Below, piece after piece: positions 7,161 through 15,676 of a stretch of 64,000 bases of DNA. Source of the stretch: Sinomicrobium soli (GTDB lineage Bacteria > Bacteroidota > Bacteroidia > Flavobacteriales > Flavobacteriaceae); the NCBI RefSeq assembly GCF_003285545.1, contig NZ_QLNV01000006.1, positions 248,001-312,000 of the forward strand, read 5' to 3'. The notes below the pieces were generated by a model, which saw nothing but the letters and a program-made list of their open reading frames with translations, did not search any database and was not told where the DNA came from. The translations under genes were made by a program, and so were the position numbers. Within the stretch, counting starts at the first letter, position 1. The number at the start of each line of letters is the position of its first letter.

Positions 7161-8000
7161 TCAATGTGATTTTGATGCAATGTCCAATCTGGCCAGCAAC
7201 TGGGTGGGTGCATAGCCATATTGTTTTTTAAAGGCAAAGGAAAAATGGGACAGGTTCTCAAAGCCCGTTTCATAACACACCTCGATGGGACGCCTATGGT
7301 TTTCGGTAAACAGGTAATGGGCTCTTTCCAGGCGTTTGTACGTCAGCCAGCGTTGTGGTGTAGTGCCAAAGGTTTTGTGGAAGTCCCTTTTGAACGTGGT
7401 CAGGCTCCTCCCGGTGAGATAGCTGAATTTCTCCAGCGGCATGTTGAACATAAAATTCCTTTCCATAAAGGCCGCCAGGTCTATTTTATGCGGTTCCTCA
7501 AAATTGGCCAGTACATGGTCGATCCCGGGGTCAATATTCCTGAGGATACTGATGGCCTCGTTGATCTTCAATGAGGCAATATCCCCTGGAAAAGTTCCCT
7601 GCATTTCAAAATAGGGGATGAGCGATGCCATGCAACTCCGTAAAAGGGGATGCTCCCGGAAACTCCTTATTTTGCCAGGGGCAGGTCTTGGGGTCATTTC
7701 CCTGTCCCTGTAAAATTCACGGAGCCTATTTATGGAGAGGTGCATGGCCACGGCCTTGTGCGGCAATCCGTCCTTTGGTACATTGATGATGGTGGCCAGC
7801 AGGTGCCGTGGTATCATGAAGGTACTTCCCTTACCGAACACCAGGTTTTCATCGGCACCTATAACCCTGGTTTCCCCCGAGATCAACCATACCAGCAGAT
7901 GGTCGTCAAAGGCGGCCTCTGTCTTGAACAGCTTGCCCCCGTAGCAGGAAAGTTTGATCTCGGGATTGATGTAATCCACTGTATAGTCCATGGCCTCCAT
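7161..8000 (-). CDS. AraC-family transcriptional regulator
   Basis: 279 aa. C-terminal AraC/XylS double helix-turn-helix (about 180-275) with EKFSYLTGRSLTTFKRDF and the second-helix motif PIEVCYETGFENLSHFSFAFKKQYGYAPTQ-like region. The N-terminal half looks like a cupin-type ligand domain. The gene sits between an SDR oxidoreductase (10 bp upstream) and the Tam-like methyltransferase (2 bp downstream), so it most likely controls this operon. A direct repeat of ACTTTGTTCAAA upstream of the operon is a candidate binding site. Ligand unknown. Confidence 0.88.
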   Translation of the reverse strand: MEAMDYTVDYINPEIKLSCYGGKLFKTEAAFDDHLLVWLISGETRVIGADENLVFGKGSTFMIPRHLLATIINVPKDGLPHKAVAMHLSINRLREFYRDREMTPRPAPGKIRSFREHPLLRSCMASLIPYFEMQGTFPGDIASLKINEAISILRNIDPGIDHVLANFEEPHKIDLAAFMERNFMFNMPLEKFSYLTGRSLTTFKRDFHKTFGTTPQRWLTYKRLERAHYLFTENHRRPIEVCYETGFENLSHFSFAFKKQYGYAPTQLLARLDIASKSH

Positions 8001-8010
8001 ACCTGCAAAG

Positions 8011-9015
8011 TTACGAAATGGAGCCGGTGTCGAAGGTCAACCCGGTCATTTCTTCACTCCATTTCCACAAGCGTTTTGCATTTTCCCTGTCCAGGGAATA
8101 GGGTTTGACCCCACCGATGACGGAAGTATTCTCTCCCAATTGTGCCACATCCACGTTTTCGCAATACACCCCGCCCATTTCATTCAGCATGGGGCTGGTG
8201 GCACACCAGACCGTTGTGGCAGCTCCCTGGGGAATGGTCTTCAGCGAAGCTGCGACTTCGGGCAGGATGTTTCCCTCCGCATCGGTGTACCCCAGCTTTT
8301 GGAACAGGTCTGTTGGTGCTTCCCGGGAGAGTTCCGTTCCGCCCACGGCACCGGGACAAAGCGCATAGGCCCTGACCCCGTATTTTTTTGCACGGGCATC
8401 CAGTTCAAGGGAAAACAGGTTCATGGCGGTTTTTGACTGCCCGTAGCCCAAAAGGGTCTCATAGTCCCGTTGCCTGAAATGCGGGTCTTCAAAGTCAAAA
8501 TCAGCGAACTGGTGCCCTCCGGAAGAGACATTGACCACCCTTGCCCCCTGTGCATTTTTAAGGGCAGGCCATAGCCTGGCGGTAAGCTGGAAGGGTGCCA
8601 GGTAATTTGTGGCCAATTGGGACTCGAAGCCACGTTTGTCCCGGCGCAACGGCACCCACATAATGCCTGCATTGTTGATAAGCAGGTGGAGTGGTCTTTG
8701 TGAGGCGAGGAACTTTTCGGCAAAGGCAACTATGGAGGCCGGTTCCATTAAGTCCATGACCTCGATTTCTACATTTGCGATGCCATCCAGGTTCCGTTTT
8801 GCCTTTTCGATGTCCCTTGCCGGAACGATGACACTGGCCCCGGCACTTGACAACGTGCTTACGGTCTCCAGTCCGATACCTGTATTTCCCCCGGTAACAA
8901 TAGCTGTTTTCCCGCTTAGGTCAATGCCCCGGATGACCTCGCTTGTGGTAGATTTTGCATTGAAACCTGAACCGATGGGGCGTTGCTGGGCCCCCTGATA
9001 ATTGGTGTGTTCCAT
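8011..9015 (-). CDS. Short-chain dehydrogenase/reductase
   Basis: 334 aa classical SDR, similar in shape to WWOX/retinol-dehydrogenase-like bacterial oxidoreductases. Rossmann motif TGGNTGIG (41-48), NNAG (114-117), catalytic Ser165 region and Tyr191-x3-Lys195 (YGQSK). The first 30 residues and the C-terminal lid (MTGLTFDTGS) are longer than the minimal SDR. Presumably cytosolic and NAD(P)-dependent; substrate unknown. First gene of the operon with the AraC regulator, which suggests an inducible oxidation of a small hydrophobic alcohol or ketone. Confidence 0.88.
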   Translation of the reverse strand: MEHTNYQGAQQRPIGSGFNAKSTTSEVIRGIDLSGKTAIVTGGNTGIGLETVSTLSSAGASVIVPARDIEKAKRNLDGIANVEIEVMDLMEPASIVAFAEKFLASQRPLHLLINNAGIMWVPLRRDKRGFESQLATNYLAPFQLTARLWPALKNAQGARVVNVSSGGHQFADFDFEDPHFRQRDYETLLGYGQSKTAMNLFSLELDARAKKYGVRAYALCPGAVGGTELSREAPTDLFQKLGYTDAEGNILPEVAASLKTIPQGAATTVWCATSPMLNEMGGVYCENVDVAQLGENTSVIGGVKPYSLDRENAKRLWKWSEEMTGLTFDTGSIS

Positions 9016-9063
9016 TTTTTAGATTTTTTGATGGAACAAAGGTAGGGGCGTTGATTACGGGGA

Positions 9064-9098
9064 ACTTTGTTCAAACGTCCGAAAACACTTTGTTCAAA
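9064..9098 (-). promoter_or_regulatory. Direct repeat upstream of SDR-araC-tam operon
   Basis: Two exact copies of ACTTTGTTCAAA (9064-9075 and 9087-9098), 23 bp apart, about two helical turns, 50-85 bp upstream of the SDR start. AraC-family proteins usually bind such direct repeats, so this is a candidate operator. The rest of 9016-9349, between the divergent SDR operon and the catalase gene, is AT-rich toward katE and holds nothing else recognisable. Confidence 0.5.
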
Positions 9099-9349
9099 AG
9101 GTCTATGGTTTTTATCTTTCCCGGATTCCGGAAATTATAGGGAACTCATTGTCGGGTAACTTACGGAAGAACCTTTCCGGTCACCGGTTCGGGAAATGTG
9201 TTCCGGGTTTAGCTTGTGGAGATAATGGAGGTTGTGCAATTGATTTTTATAACAGGGTTTGGTAAAATACTGTTAAAAAGGTGTTGTTCTTACTTGATGT
9301 TGTTGATTTTTACTATATTATATAACATAAAAGTTCAAAAAGTATTAAG

Positions 9350-11485
9350 ATGGCAACTAAAAAGACAAAGGGCGGTAATGAAAAAAAAGTGCAATTGAAT
9401 AAGGATATGGTGGATAATAAGGATAAAATCCTTACCACAAATCAGGGAGTAAATGTGCACGACAACAATAACACGCTTAAGGCAGGGGAGCGCGGTCCGT
9501 CCCTGCTGGAAGATTTTATCTTTCGCGAGAAAATATTCCATTTCGATCACGAGCGTATCCCCGAGCGTATCGTACATGCCAGGGGTAGTGCGGCACATGG
9601 CACCTTTACCCTGTACAAATCACTTAAAAAATATACCAGGGCTTCTTTTCTCTGTGATACCGGGACAGAAACTCCCGTATTTGTCCGCTTTTCCACGGTT
9701 GCCGGCTCGAAAGGCTCTACCGATCTTGCCAGGGATGCACGTGGTTTTGCCGTAAAGTTCTATACCCATGAGGGCATATTCGACCTGGTGGGAAATAATA
9801 TACCGGTGTTTTTTATACAGGATGCTATTAATTTCCCCGATCTTATACATGCCGTAAAGCCCGAGCCGGATAACGAAATGCCGCAGGCGGCATCGGCTCA
9901 TGATACGTTCTGGGATTTTGTATCCCTGATGCCCGAGGCGGCTCATATGGTGATGTGGACGATGTCTGACCGAGCCATTCCGAGAAGCCTGAGAATGATG
10001 GAAGGTTTCGGTATACACACTTTCCGGCTGGTCAATGAAAAGGGAGACTCCGTATTTGTGAAATTCCACTGGAAACCCCTTCTGGGAGTTCACGGGGTTG
10101 CCTGGGATGAAGCCCAGAAGATCTCCGGATTCGATGCTGATTTTCATCGCCGGGACCTGTGGGAAAATATCGAAAAGGGAAATTACCCGGAATGGGAACT
10201 CGGATTGCAGATTTTTACGCAGGAAGAAGCCGATAAATTTTCTTTTGACGTGCTGGACCCTACCAAGCTTGTTCCGGAAGAACTGGTACCTGTACAGCGC
10301 GTAGGAAAAATGACGTTGAACCGAAATCCTGAGAATTTCTTTGCCGAAACCGAGCAGGCAGCCTTTCATCCCGGGCATATTGTTCCCGGTATTGATTTCT
10401 CTGACGATCCCTTGTTGCAGGGAAGATTGTTCTCGTATTCCGATACCCAGCTGAGCCGCCTGGGGAGTACCAATTTTCACGAACTGCCGATAAACCGTTC
10501 CGTGGCACCGGTGCACAATAACCAGAGAGATGGTTTCATGAGACGGGATATCGTAAAAGGCAAGGCGAGCTATTTTCCTAACAGTCTCGGGGGCGGCTGC
10601 CCTTACCATGCCATGATGGAAGGACGGGGGTTTGGGTCCTATCCCGAAAAGGTCAGTGCCCCGAAAGTAAGGGGAAGGAGCAAGAGCTTTGCCGATCATT
10701 TTACCCAGGCCAGGCTTTTTTATCAAAGTCAGACCCCGGAAGAACAGGCCCATATAGCCGATGCCTACAGTTTTGAGCTGGGCAAGGTGGGGGGCGTGGC
10801 CATCCGGAAGCGATATCTTGGCATATTGGCGGAAATAGACCGTGACCTGGCCGGGAAGGTGGCCTCCAGACTCGGGCTTCGGGTACCGAAGGGACTGTCT
10901 GAAGATACTCTACGGTTTGCCAGGCAGAACCATCCCGATTACCCGGTAAAACCACCGAAGCCGGAAGTGGAAAAATCCCCGGCACTGAGTATGGCCATGC
11001 AGAAGAATAACAGCATAGCCACGCGGAAGATTGCATTTCTTGTGGCCGGTGGTGTAGCCGATAATTCCGTAGACCAGCTTAAAAAGGAGCTTGAAAAAGG
11101 AGGTGCCGAGGTGGTCTTCATCGCTCCCGATGTAGGAAATATAAAAACTTCTGGTGGTCAGAAAATTGAGATCGGCCACAGTTTCCTTACCGATGCTTCC
11201 GTATTGTACGACGGTTTGTATGTGCCGGGAGGAGAAAAATCGGTAAAAACACTGCAAAAGGAGCCCGATGTCTTTCATTTTATCCATGAAATGTACCGCC
11301 ACTGTAAGCCCCTTGCCTTTTCTGAAGATGCGGAACAACTGCTGGAGCACACCTATATAAAAAAGGAAAAGAACGATAAAGGGTTGCTGTTTGGCTCCGG
11401 TAACACCCTGGTAAAAGGCTTTATTTCCGCCCTGAAAAGTCACAGGGTATGGGAACGCGAGCCGAAAAGGAAAGTCCCTGCCTGA
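9350..11485 (+). CDS. katE: Large-subunit (HPII-type) monofunctional catalase
   Basis: 711 aa, the size of clade 2 catalases. Decomposes hydrogen peroxide to water and oxygen in the cytosol. Catalytic His76 ([10 protein letters not shown]), distal Asn149 (LVGNN), proximal haem ligand Tyr363 with Arg359 in [12 protein letters not shown]. Residues about 555-700 form the extra flavodoxin/DJ-1-like domain of HPII enzymes ([22 protein letters not shown]). Monocistronic-looking; the next gene starts 54 bp downstream. On a mobile element it would be an oxidative-stress fitness gene. Confidence 0.96.
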   Translation: MATKKTKGGNEKKVQLNKDMVDNKDKILTTNQGVNVHDNNNTLKAGERGPSLLEDFIFREKIFHFDHERIPERIVHARGSAAHGTFTLYKSLKKYTRASFLCDTGTETPVFVRFSTVAGSKGSTDLARDARGFAVKFYTHEGIFDLVGNNIPVFFIQDAINFPDLIHAVKPEPDNEMPQAASAHDTFWDFVSLMPEAAHMVMWTMSDRAIPRSLRMMEGFGIHTFRLVNEKGDSVFVKFHWKPLLGVHGVAWDEAQKISGFDADFHRRDLWENIEKGNYPEWELGLQIFTQEEADKFSFDVLDPTKLVPEELVPVQRVGKMTLNRNPENFFAETEQAAFHPGHIVPGIDFSDDPLLQGRLFSYSDTQLSRLGSTNFHELPINRSVAPVHNNQRDGFMRRDIVKGKASYFPNSLGGGCPYHAMMEGRGFGSYPEKVSAPKVRGRSKSFADHFTQARLFYQSQTPEEQAHIADAYSFELGKVGGVAIRKRYLGILAEIDRDLAGKVASRLGLRVPKGLSEDTLRFARQNHPDYPVKPPKPEVEKSPALSMAMQKNNSIATRKIAFLVAGGVADNSVDQLKKELEKGGAEVVFIAPDVGNIKTSGGQKIEIGHSFLTDASVLYDGLYVPGGEKSVKTLQKEPDVFHFIHEMYRHCKPLAFSEDAEQLLEHTYIKKEKNDKGLLFGSGNTLVKGFISALKSHRVWEREPKRKVPA

Positions 11486-11539
11486 ACCTCCGTTTTCTGC
11501 ACTGCCCCGCCATACCCCGTTTGAATATTAATCTCAAAA

Positions 11540-12487
11540 ATGGTTATGAAAATAAAACCTTCTTCACTTCCCGTAGGGAACACCCCGCTGGTACGAATGC
11601 AGCACGTGTTTTCTTCGCAGGCCCTACAGTTTTATGCCAAACTGGAATATATGAACCCCGGTGGAAGTATTAAGGACCGTACGGCAACGCGGATTATAAA
11701 AAGGGCTATTGAAAATCGGCATATTACCCGGGAAACGACTATTGTGGAGTCTACTTCCGGAAATATGGGGATTGGTCTGGCAAGAATATGCCGCCTTATG
11801 GGGCTTAGGCTCGTCCTTGTAGTGGACCCTTATATCAATCCCCAGGCCGAGAAGATTCTACGGGCTTTCGGCGCGGAACTGGTATGTGTAGAGGAGGATG
11901 ACGGTAAAGGAGGTTTTCTCAACACTCGTTTGCAGAAGGTCAAAGACCTGCTTGATACGCTTCCCGACAGTTTTCATCCGGATCAATATACCAATCCCGA
12001 CAATCCCGGCGCCCATTTTGAGACCGTAAAGGAAATCCTCCAGTCTTTACAGCGCGTACCGGACTATATTTTTGTTCCTACCAGTACCTGCGGAACGCTG
12101 ATGGGGATCTACGGAGGACTGGAAAACCTGGGGCATCAAACGCGACTGGTGGCTGTAGACGCCGAAGGGAGTGTCATCTTCAAGGATACATCGGCAAAGC
12201 GGCGTATTCCGGGAATGGGTTCTTCAAGACCATCCTCATTCGTCAAAACGGAAAAAATTTACCGGGTACTTCATATCGCCGAAAAAGATATCGTAGCAGC
12301 CTGCAGGAGAGTGGTGGAGACCGAAGCAATGATTATAGGAGGATCTTCCGGTGCGGTTATTGCAGCAGTGACGCAACTTAGTCCCGAAATACCGCCGGGT
12401 AGTGATGTAGTAGGGATATTTGCCGATAGTGGCGAGCGGTACCTGGATACGATTTATAATGAGACATGGGTAAATGCGGGGCAATGA
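11540..12487 (+). CDS. SbnA-like PLP-dependent synthase (cysteine synthase fold)
   Basis: 315 aa fold type II PLP enzyme of the cysteine synthase/CBS family. Schiff-base Lys45 in PGGSIKDRTA, substrate loop STSGNMGIGLA, and the PLP phosphate loop TSTCGT. Closest in pattern to SbnA, which joins O-phosphoserine and glutamate to N-(2-amino-2-carboxyethyl)-glutamate, the precursor of 2,3-diaminopropionate in staphyloferrin B, and to rhizobial y4xP. Its linkage to an FAD/NAD(P) protein and a Y4yA-type enzyme supports such a role over plain cysteine synthesis. Overlaps the next gene by ATGA, so the pair is translationally coupled. Product not determinable here. Confidence 0.75.
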   Translation: MVMKIKPSSLPVGNTPLVRMQHVFSSQALQFYAKLEYMNPGGSIKDRTATRIIKRAIENRHITRETTIVESTSGNMGIGLARICRLMGLRLVLVVDPYINPQAEKILRAFGAELVCVEEDDGKGGFLNTRLQKVKDLLDTLPDSFHPDQYTNPDNPGAHFETVKEILQSLQRVPDYIFVPTSTCGTLMGIYGGLENLGHQTRLVAVDAEGSVIFKDTSAKRRIPGMGSSRPSSFVKTEKIYRVLHIAEKDIVAACRRVVETEAMIIGGSSGAVIAAVTQLSPEIPPGSDVVGIFADSGERYLDTIYNETWVNAGQ

Positions 12488-14280
12488 TCTGGACCAGGGC
12501 ACATATAGGTTGCGGAAACCGGGAAGAACGCTGTTGGCAGTCGTTTTATGCCCGACATAGCCGCCTGCCCGACCCCGGCTCATTCCGGCATATTGCGGTG
12601 GTGGGAGGAGGGCCTAAAGGACTTTATGCTTTGGAACGGGCGGTCAGTGCGCTTAAGGATGGTTCCGGGAAGTGCTGCATCCACTGGTTCAACAGCGATA
12701 ACTTTTTTGCCTGTGGCCCCAATTTCAGGACAACCCAGCCGGAATTCCTGCTCATAAACTTTTGTATCGGCCATATCCGATGTCATACCCGTGCGCTTCC
12801 CGTATCGGTAATTCCGTCTTTTCCCGACCTGGTGGAATGGATAGCGGCAAAAACCACTTCGGAGGAACGTCCGGCTGCAGAGGATTTTGCTTCCAGGGCG
12901 CTTGTCGGGACCTATCTGCGGGATTACCTGTATTGCTTGTTCGACCACCTTCCGGAACATATTGAGATCTGTATGGTGGCCCGTGAGATCACGGCAATGG
13001 AGCCACTACCCGGTGGGCGGATAGCTTTTCCTCCGTTGCCGGGATACGTTTACCGGAGCGTGTTGTTGTGTACAGGGCATTGTTATGATAATAGCACTTC
13101 TTTTCCGGACGAGATTACGGAAAAGCCGGGGTTCCTTTACTTCAGGTCGCCCTATCCGGTAGCCTTGCTCGATGCCATTCCGGCCGGGGATGCCGTTGCT
13201 GTTCTGGGAATGGGGCTATCGTTTACGGATGTGGCACTTGCCCTTACCGAAGGAAGGGGAGGCCGTTTTCACGGGAGAGATACCCTGACCTACAGTCCCT
13301 CGGGGAGCGAACCGTTGCTGTACCCTTTTTCCAGGAGTAATCTACCCATGATCCCCCGTATGGGGATATACCACAAGACATACCGTCTGTTTTATCTCAG
13401 CCAGGAATGGGCAGACCGGCTTAAAAAGAAAAAGCCCCTTGATTTTACATCGGATATCCTCCCGGTGCTTCAGAAGGAAATATGTTTTGCCTATTACAGT
13501 ACCCTACTCGGATCCAGGGAGGAAAATGCCGTTTCTGAATATATGGACAAACTTCCCGGAGCACAGCGTTTCGGGTGGAAGCAGCTGTTGTTTCCTGCTG
13601 CGCAATGGCAGAAAGAGTACTCCTCATACGGAGCATTTATTATCGATTATATGGCCCATACCATAGCCGAGGCTGAAAAAGGTGAATGTCACAGCCCGCT
13701 TATGGCTGCCGCAGCAGTATGGCGCATCGCCACACCGCTGGTTGCACAGTTATATGAGTTCTGCGGGTTTACCGGTGAGTCGCACCGTGAGTTCCTCAAG
13801 AACTGGTACGGCCCGTTATCCAGGGTAAGTTTCGGTCCGCCGGTAGTTAACATGAAAAAAGTCCTTGCCCTGATACGGTCGGGGACCATACGCCTGCCCG
13901 GCGAGCCCCCTGCACAGCTTCGGGTGGACCAGGAACAGGTAATGTTATCGGTCCCGGACGGTTTGCAGACCGTTACCGCCCTAATCGATGCCCGTATAGC
14001 CCGCGCCGCTCTGGAAAAAGGGAATAACAGGCTGTATGCAAACCTTAACGATAAGGGGCTGGTAACTCCGCTGGTTAATGATACCTTCCGTGTGGGGGCC
14101 ATAACCTTAGACCGGAACGGAAGGGTGATTACCGCCTCCGGAAGTGTCTTGCAGGTGTATGCCTATGGCACTCCTACCGAGGGAACAGTACTTGACAATG
14201 ACAGCCTTTCGCGTGAAAAACATAATTTCGGGGCACTCTGGGCCCGGACTTTAAAAGAAAATTGTTATGAAAAAACCTGA
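12484..14280 (+). CDS. FAD/NAD(P)-binding protein of an amino-acid/siderophore-type cluster
   Basis: 598 aa from ATG 12484, chosen because it gives the standard ATGA overlap; an upstream ATG at 12466 adds six residues. Rossmann dinucleotide motif VVGGGPKG (39-46), an internal second one near VAVLGMGLSFTDVALAL, and CTGH, as in NAD_binding_9-type FAD/NAD(P) proteins. Likely a cytosolic oxidoreductase. It lies between an SbnA-like synthase and a Y4yA-like PLP enzyme, overlapping both. An attractive but unproven role is oxidative cleavage of the SbnA product, done in staphylococci by the unrelated SbnB, or hydroxylation of the pathway amine. Confidence 0.7.
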   Translation: MIWTRAHIGCGNREERCWQSFYARHSRLPDPGSFRHIAVVGGGPKGLYALERAVSALKDGSGKCCIHWFNSDNFFACGPNFRTTQPEFLLINFCIGHIRCHTRALPVSVIPSFPDLVEWIAAKTTSEERPAAEDFASRALVGTYLRDYLYCLFDHLPEHIEICMVAREITAMEPLPGGRIAFPPLPGYVYRSVLLCTGHCYDNSTSFPDEITEKPGFLYFRSPYPVALLDAIPAGDAVAVLGMGLSFTDVALALTEGRGGRFHGRDTLTYSPSGSEPLLYPFSRSNLPMIPRMGIYHKTYRLFYLSQEWADRLKKKKPLDFTSDILPVLQKEICFAYYSTLLGSREENAVSEYMDKLPGAQRFGWKQLLFPAAQWQKEYSSYGAFIIDYMAHTIAEAEKGECHSPLMAAAAVWRIATPLVAQLYEFCGFTGESHREFLKNWYGPLSRVSFGPPVVNMKKVLALIRSGTIRLPGEPPAQLRVDQEQVMLSVPDGLQTVTALIDARIARAALEKGNNRLYANLNDKGLVTPLVNDTFRVGAITLDRNGRVITASGSVLQVYAYGTPTEGTVLDNDSLSREKHNFGALWARTLKENCYEKT

Positions 14281-15673
14281 TTATCTGCCGGAACTCACCC
14301 CGGTGGTCCATCCGTGGGTACACGAACTGCTACGACAGGAAGAGCGTATGGAAACAGCATTATCACTGCACGGGTCGCCGGTAAATATCCACTGTACGGT
14401 GCCTTTCCGGGAAAATATCGGAAAATTCCGGTCCGTTTTCGATAACCTCGGACTCGAATATACCTTGTTTTTTGCCCGTAAGGCCAATAAATGTCTGGTA
14501 TACCCTGAAGTAGCCCTGGGCGAAGGGGAAGGTGTGGATACGGCCAGCTATACGGAGCTCCGGGAATGTCTGGAACAGGGAGCCGATCCACGCAAACTGG
14601 TGGTTACTGCAGCGGTCAAGAACAAAGCGCTCGTAAAACTTGCCGTGACGCATGGCGTTCCCCTGGTCATCGATAACGAAGACGAATGCCGGTTAATTCA
14701 ATCGGTTTGTGAGGAGGCAGGGTGTACGGTACCGGTGCAGCTCAGGGCCAGTCATTTTCGCTATGAGGGAGAGGTATTGTACAGCCGGTTCGGGTTTCCG
14801 GTAGGAGAAATTCCCGGTTGGGCAGGCCGGAACCTTGGCCATGACGGAACATATCACCTTTTGAAGTATCGCGGACTTCATTTTCATCTCAGTGGTTATT
14901 CTACCGGGCAAAGGGCAGAAGCCTTATGGCAGTGCCTGGAGGCCGTACGTCTGCTGAAAGAGAAAGGTTTTGCTACCGAAAGTATAGATATGGGCGGAGG
15001 AATACTGGTAAACTATCTGGAACAGCAAACCCAGTGGCGCGATTTTTTCCGGGAGCTGGAGAAGTCGGTAAGGGGAGACCGCAGCCCCATAACCATTCAC
15101 AACGACGGCCTGGGACTGCAGTTGTACCGCGGAGAGGTTATCGGCAGCCCGCAGGTATATCCTTATTTTAACCGGGAACACGGGGCAGAATTTCTCAGAA
15201 CCGTGCTGGACAGTACGAATGAAAAGGGTGAGCGCTTGTGCGAGGTGCTCCGTTCGCAGGGTATCCGGGTGCACCTGGAACCGGGCAGGTCGCTACTGGA
15301 CCAGTGCGGGATAACGCTGGCAAAAGTATGCTTTACCAAAAAGGACAGCGCCGGAAATACTCTGGTGGGACTGGAGATGAACCGCACCCAGCTCAGGAGT
15401 TCCAGTGCCGATTTTCTTTCCGACCCTGTTCATATAAGCCGTGTTTCCAGCTCCGGGCCGGAAGCCGAAGGATATCTGGTAGGCGGATATTGCCTGGAAC
15501 AGGAATTTATACTCAAACGAAAAATAAGGTTCCGGAACCTTCCTGTAACAGGAGACTGGATCGTTTTTATCAATACGGCAGGGTATATGATGCATTTTTA
15601 CGAATCCCGGGCCCACAGGTTCGAACTGGCGGCAAATCTTCTTTACGAAGAGGACAAATTATATGGCATTTAG
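14267..15673 (+). CDS. Y4yA-family PLP-dependent decarboxylase-like enzyme
   Basis: 468 aa fold type III (alanine racemase-like) PLP enzyme related to diaminopimelate/ornithine decarboxylases and to rhizobial Y4yA. PLP lysine at K72 (FFARKANK), FHLSGYS for the His stacking on PLP, GGG in IDMGGGILVNY, and EPGR (HLEPGRSLLDQCG). The catalytic Cys-x-Asp motif of true decarboxylases is only loosely present as GGYCLEQEFI. The ATG overlaps the FAD gene by 14 bp; the stop is 3 bp from the convergent dnaE stop. Likely decarboxylates a diaminopropionate-type or related amino acid. Confidence 0.8.
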   Translation: MKKPDYLPELTPVVHPWVHELLRQEERMETALSLHGSPVNIHCTVPFRENIGKFRSVFDNLGLEYTLFFARKANKCLVYPEVALGEGEGVDTASYTELRECLEQGADPRKLVVTAAVKNKALVKLAVTHGVPLVIDNEDECRLIQSVCEEAGCTVPVQLRASHFRYEGEVLYSRFGFPVGEIPGWAGRNLGHDGTYHLLKYRGLHFHLSGYSTGQRAEALWQCLEAVRLLKEKGFATESIDMGGGILVNYLEQQTQWRDFFRELEKSVRGDRSPITIHNDGLGLQLYRGEVIGSPQVYPYFNREHGAEFLRTVLDSTNEKGERLCEVLRSQGIRVHLEPGRSLLDQCGITLAKVCFTKKDSAGNTLVGLEMNRTQLRSSSADFLSDPVHISRVSSSGPEAEGYLVGGYCLEQEFILKRKIRFRNLPVTGDWIVFINTAGYMMHFYESRAHRFELAANLLYEEDKLYGI

Positions 15674-15676
15674 ATT

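Noticed and set aside
9620-10753. Long minus-strand open frame (377 codons) inside katE
   Set aside because: Antisense shadow of the catalase gene; no domain, and the catalase residues are all intact on the plus strand.
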